Below the pieces are notes generated by a model. The model saw only the letters and a list, made by a program, of their open reading frames with translations. It searched no databases and was not told where the DNA came from. Of a DNA stretch of 64,000 bases, positions 61,141 to 64,000 are shown piece by piece. The DNA is from Tenacibaculum piscium (GTDB lineage Bacteria; Bacteroidota; Bacteroidia; Flavobacteriales; Flavobacteriaceae): positions 66,410 through 130,409 of the forward strand of contig NZ_JAJGWT010000006.1 in NCBI RefSeq assembly GCF_021390715.1, given 5' to 3'. The translations under genes were made by a program, and so were the position numbers. Numbering within the stretch: position 1 is the first letter of the stretch; the number at the start of each line of letters is the position of its first letter.

Positions 61141-64000
61141 ATGAGAGTAACATTATTATGGCTGCTTTTTCTTATCACGCAAGTTACATTTGCTCAAGAA
61201 AAAATGATATCTGGGGTAGTCTCAGATGAATCTGGAGGGCTTCCAGGTGTTAGTATTATTATTAAAGGAACCACAACCGGTGTAGAAACCGATTTTGATG
61301 GTAATTATGCAATTAAAGCAAAACAAAATGACATTCTTGTTTTTAGTTTTGTAGGAAAAGCTACCGTTCAAAAAACAGTAGGAGCTTCAAGTAAAATTAA
61401 TGTTACATTAGCTGACGATCAAAACTTATTAAACGAAGTTGTTGTTACTGCCTTAGGTATTAAAAGAGAAAAGAAATCTTTAGGGTATGCAACGCAAGAA
61501 GTTAAAGGAGATGATTTATCTAAAGTAGCAACTTCTAACGTAGCAAATGCGATTTCTGGTAAAGTATCGGGTGTTGCTATTAGAAAATCAGGTAACATTG
61601 GTGGTTCAACGAATGTTGTAATTCGTGGTACTACTTCTATGACAGGAAATAACCAAGCGTTATGGGTAGTTGATGGTGTGCCAATGAATAATGATAACAC
61701 AAATAGTACAGAACAAAAAACTGGTGGTTCTACTGGTGGTTATGATTATGGTAATGCTGCATCGGATATTAATCCTGATGATATTGCTTCTATGTCTGTA
61801 TTAAAAGGAGCTGCTGCAACTGCATTATACGGTTCAAGAGCTGCAAATGGAGTTATTATCGTAACAACTAAAAAAGGTAGAGAAGCAAAAGGATTTGGTG
61901 TTACCGTAAATAGCGGTGTTACAGTAGGTTCAGTTGATAAAGAAACATTACCAGAATACCAAAAAGAATACGGTTCTGGTTGGGGAGGATTTAAAGCAAA
62001 TCAAGATTTCGGTTCAGGAAGTCATCCTGTTTTACCTACAGATGATGCTGCTTGGGGACCAAAATATGACGCAAGTTTATTAGTATATGGATGGGAATCT
62101 TTTTACCCTGAATTAGCTACCTATGGAAAAGCAAGACCTTATGTTGCTTCAAAGAATGATGCAAATTCATTTTACCAAAAAAGTACTACTTTTACAAATT
62201 CGGTTTCTTTACAAGGAAGTACCGATAAAAGTTCTTTCCGTTTAGGATATACGAAGTATGACCAAAACGAAGGGATTATTCCAAATAGTAATTATAAAAA
62301 AGATAACTTTAGTCTTTCTGCTTCTCATAACTTATCTGAAGAAACAACAGTTAGCGCTAGTGCAAACTACATTAAAACAGATGCTTTAGGATTGAATGAA
62401 ACTGGTTATGGTGCTGGTGGAAATAACCTTGCAAGTGCTGTTAGACAATGGTACACAAGTGATGTAGATTTTTCAACAATGAAAGATGCTTATTTCAAAA
62501 CAAAACGTAACATGACTTGGAACGTATGGGGACCTATTGGAGCAGATAGAGTAACTGCTTTTCATGATAATCCTTATTTTCAACGTTATGAAAACTATAA
62601 CAATTATAACAGAGACCGTTTCTTTGGAAACTTTAGTATAAATACTAAATTTAACTCTTGGTTAGGTGCTTCTGCAAGAGCAGGTATCGACACGTATAGT
62701 CAAGTTCAAGAAGAACGTATTGCTATTGGTTCTAAAAGAGCTGATAACTTAAAAGGACAATACTCTAGATACGATAAAACTTTTAGAGAGTTTAACATGG
62801 ATTTAATCCTTAACTTTAATACTGATATTACAGAAAATATTAGCTTTACAGGTTTAGTTGGAGCAAATGCAAGACGTTCTAAAGATAGAAATATTTATTC
62901 AGTTACCAACGGAGGTTTGTTAGTTCCTAATGTATATTCTCTTAAAAACTCAATTGAAACACCTAATCCAGCATCGGAAAATTTAGCAACCATTGGTACT
63001 AACAGTGCGTATGCAAATGCTTCTTTCGGATTTAACAATACTTTTTACTTAGAAGGAACTTTTAGAGTTGATGAATCATCTACGTTACCTTCAGAAAATA
63101 ATGTATATACCTATCCTTCTATTTCAGGAACTTATATCTTTAGTAAGCACCTTAAAGCTGACTGGTTTTCTTTTGGTAAATTACGTTTGAACTATGCTGA
63201 AACTGGTAACGATGCTAATTTTGCTGTAATTCAATCTACCTATACTAAGCAAACAAACTACAACGGAAAACCTCGTTTTACTATCGAAGGAACTAAAAAG
63301 AACCCAGATTTAAAAAGTGAAAGCACAAGTGCTTATGAAGCAGGTGTAGAGCTTAAATTTTTACAAAACAGAGTTGGTTTAGATGTTTCTGCGTATAGAA
63401 CAGTAACCTCTGACCAAATTATGGATATTGCTGCAGCACCAACTACGGGTTACTACAGATATTATGTAAATGCTGGTGAAGTTGAAAACAAAGGTCTTGA
63501 AGTAGGACTTAGTTTAGTACCTGTAAAAACAGATGATTTTACATGGACAGCAAACATTAACTGGTCTAAAAATAAAAATAAAGTACGTAGTCTTATTGGT
63601 GATTTAAAACAATTTGAAACTGGTCGTTTCCAAGGAGTTAAATCGGTAGCTCAAATAGGGAAACCTTTAGGAACAATGGTTAGTACAGGTTTCAAATACA
63701 ATGAGAAAGGACAGCGTATTGTAAAAGATAAAGGTTACTATGAGCAAGTAGAGGATGTAATTATTGGAGATGCTAATCCTGATTGGACAGCAGGTATTAA
63801 TAACTCATTTAGCTATAAAAACTTTAATTTTGGTTTCTTAATTGATATCAGACAAGGAGGAGATGTTTTCTCTTTAGACCAGAAATTCGGAGCTCAAACA
63901 GGTATTTATGCTAATAGTGCAGGAAACAACGATTTAGGGAATCCTAAACGTGATGCTGCTATAAATGAAGGAACAGATGCTGAAAAGAGCAAAAGTGGAG
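61141..64000 (+). CDS. SusC/RagA family TonB-linked outer-membrane protein (cut by window edge)
   Basis: Open to the right edge, about 953 codons. Signal peptide (RVTLLWLLFLITQVTFAQ), carboxypeptidase-like domain (ISGVVSDESGGLPGVSIIIKG, residues about 22-100), then the plug: NEVVVTALGIKREKKSLGY, GKVSGVAIRKSGNIGGSTNVVIRG, ALWVVDGVPMNN and SMSVLKGAAATALYGSRAANG with the SusC-specific end VIIVTTKKG. The barrel follows. A SusD partner is expected to the right of the window. The substrate (glycan or peptide) cannot be told from the receptor alone. Confidence 0.95.
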   Translation, partial: MRVTLLWLLFLITQVTFAQEKMISGVVSDESGGLPGVSIIIKGTTTGVETDFDGNYAIKAKQNDILVFSFVGKATVQKTVGASSKINVTLADDQNLLNEVVVTALGIKREKKSLGYATQEVKGDDLSKVATSNVANAISGKVSGVAIRKSGNIGGSTNVVIRGTTSMTGNNQALWVVDGVPMNNDNTNSTEQKTGGSTGGYDYGNAASDINPDDIASMSVLKGAAATALYGSRAANGVIIVTTKKGREAKGFGVTVNSGVTVGSVDKETLPEYQKEYGSGWGGFKANQDFGSGSHPVLPTDDAAWGPKYDASLLVYGWESFYPELATYGKARPYVASKNDANSFYQKSTTFTNSVSLQGSTDKSSFRLGYTKYDQNEGIIPNSNYKKDNFSLSASHNLSEETTVSASANYIKTDALGLNETGYGAGGNNLASAVRQWYTSDVDFSTMKDAYFKTKRNMTWNVWGPIGADRVTAFHDNPYFQRYENYNNYNRDRFFGNFSINTKFNSWLGASARAGIDTYSQVQEERIAIGSKRADNLKGQYSRYDKTFREFNMDLILNFNTDITENISFTGLVGANARRSKDRNIYSVTNGGLLVPNVYSLKNSIETPNPASENLATIGTNSAYANASFGFNNTFYLEGTFRVDESSTLPSENNVYTYPSISGTYIFSKHLKADWFSFGKLRLNYAETGNDANFAVIQSTYTKQTNYNGKPRFTIEGTKKNPDLKSESTSAYEAGVELKFLQNRVGLDVSAYRTVTSDQIMDIAAAPTTGYYRYYVNAGEVENKGLEVGLSLVPVKTDDFTWTANINWSKNKNKVRSLIGDLKQFETGRFQGVKSVAQIGKPLGTMVSTGFKYNEKGQRIVKDKGYYEQVEDVIIGDANPDWTAGINNSFSYKNFNFGFLIDIRQGGDVFSLDQKFGAQTGIYANSAGNNDLGNPKRDAAINEGTDAEKSKSG

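Noticed and set aside
61419..61700. Minus-strand protein inside the SusC gene
   Set aside because: It is a shadow of the SusC plug-domain coding sequence, which carries strong family motifs on the plus strand.

Overview
The window is strongly AT-rich, and its genes are typical of the phylum Bacteroidota, family Flavobacteriaceae. The pointers are TonB-dependent receptors with STN or carboxypeptidase-like N-terminal domains, a SusC/RagA protein, an ECF sigma/FecR pair, DUF4249, TIGR03643, HYC_CC_PP and Lacal_2735 family proteins, near-absence of Shine-Dalgarno sequences, and recurrent TANNTTTG promoter -7 elements. A marine genus of the Tenacibaculum/Polaribacter kind is plausible, but this is inference. 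Nearly all of the window is ordinary chromosome; I see no transposase, integrase, phage gene, rRNA or CRISPR array.

Layout. 3-6343 (+): a tight operon running from the tail of an ABC1/UbiB-type kinase through a flavin reductase, two SDR proteins, a TIGR03643 protein, CIA30, glutathione peroxidase, SRPBCC and photolyase genes; it looks like a light/oxidative-damage response cluster and ends in a strong shared terminator. 6413-9040 (-): alaS. 9284-14537 (+): ECF sigma factor, FecR anti-sigma, TonB-dependent receptor and DUF4249 lipoprotein, a cassette flanked by 49-bp near-identical direct repeats. 14779-18032 (+): M23 peptidase, MerR, LemA and two TPM-domain proteins. 18148-20970 (+): PhoD-like phosphatase, a palindromic repeat element and a lipoprotein. 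20963-27776 (-): DUF423, a 1240-residue phosphoesterase/kinase-like/beta-barrel fusion, selO, msrA and msrB. 27863-31444: an HD domain fused to a Pycsar-type membrane effector region, convergent with a large GAF protein.

31575-34508: GTPases der and era on the minus strand with a small membrane protein between them. 34646-35729: two identical initiator tRNA genes, each with its own promoter and terminator, enclosing a DUF2452 gene and a 54-codon Lacal_2735 gene. 35842-41487 (-): the rod-shape operon mreB-mreC-mreD-mrdA-rodA, followed upstream by purH and a free-methionine-sulfoxide-reductase-like GAF protein. 43749-46934 (+): a probable copper/heavy-metal uptake set (HYC_CC_PP protein, TonB-dependent receptor, HMA protein). 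47147-49234 (+): ComEC. 49240-55216 (-): a thioredoxin-like protein, two peptide (POT) transporters and a dipeptidyl-peptidase IV-type enzyme, forming a peptide-use group. 55359-58821 (+): HMG-CoA reductase, a GYDIA GHMP kinase (mevalonate/isoprenoid route) and a BaiN-like flavoprotein. 58910-60811 (-): a KTSC protein and three small hypothetical genes. 61141 to the right edge (+): a SusC/RagA receptor cut off by the window.

Most worth a second look: the phosphoesterase/kinase-like/barrel fusion, the HD-Pycsar effector beside the GAF protein, the repeat-flanked fecIR-receptor cassette, the duplicated initiator tRNA units, and a three-copy 10-bp tandem repeat that ends in a promoter element almost touching a start codon.
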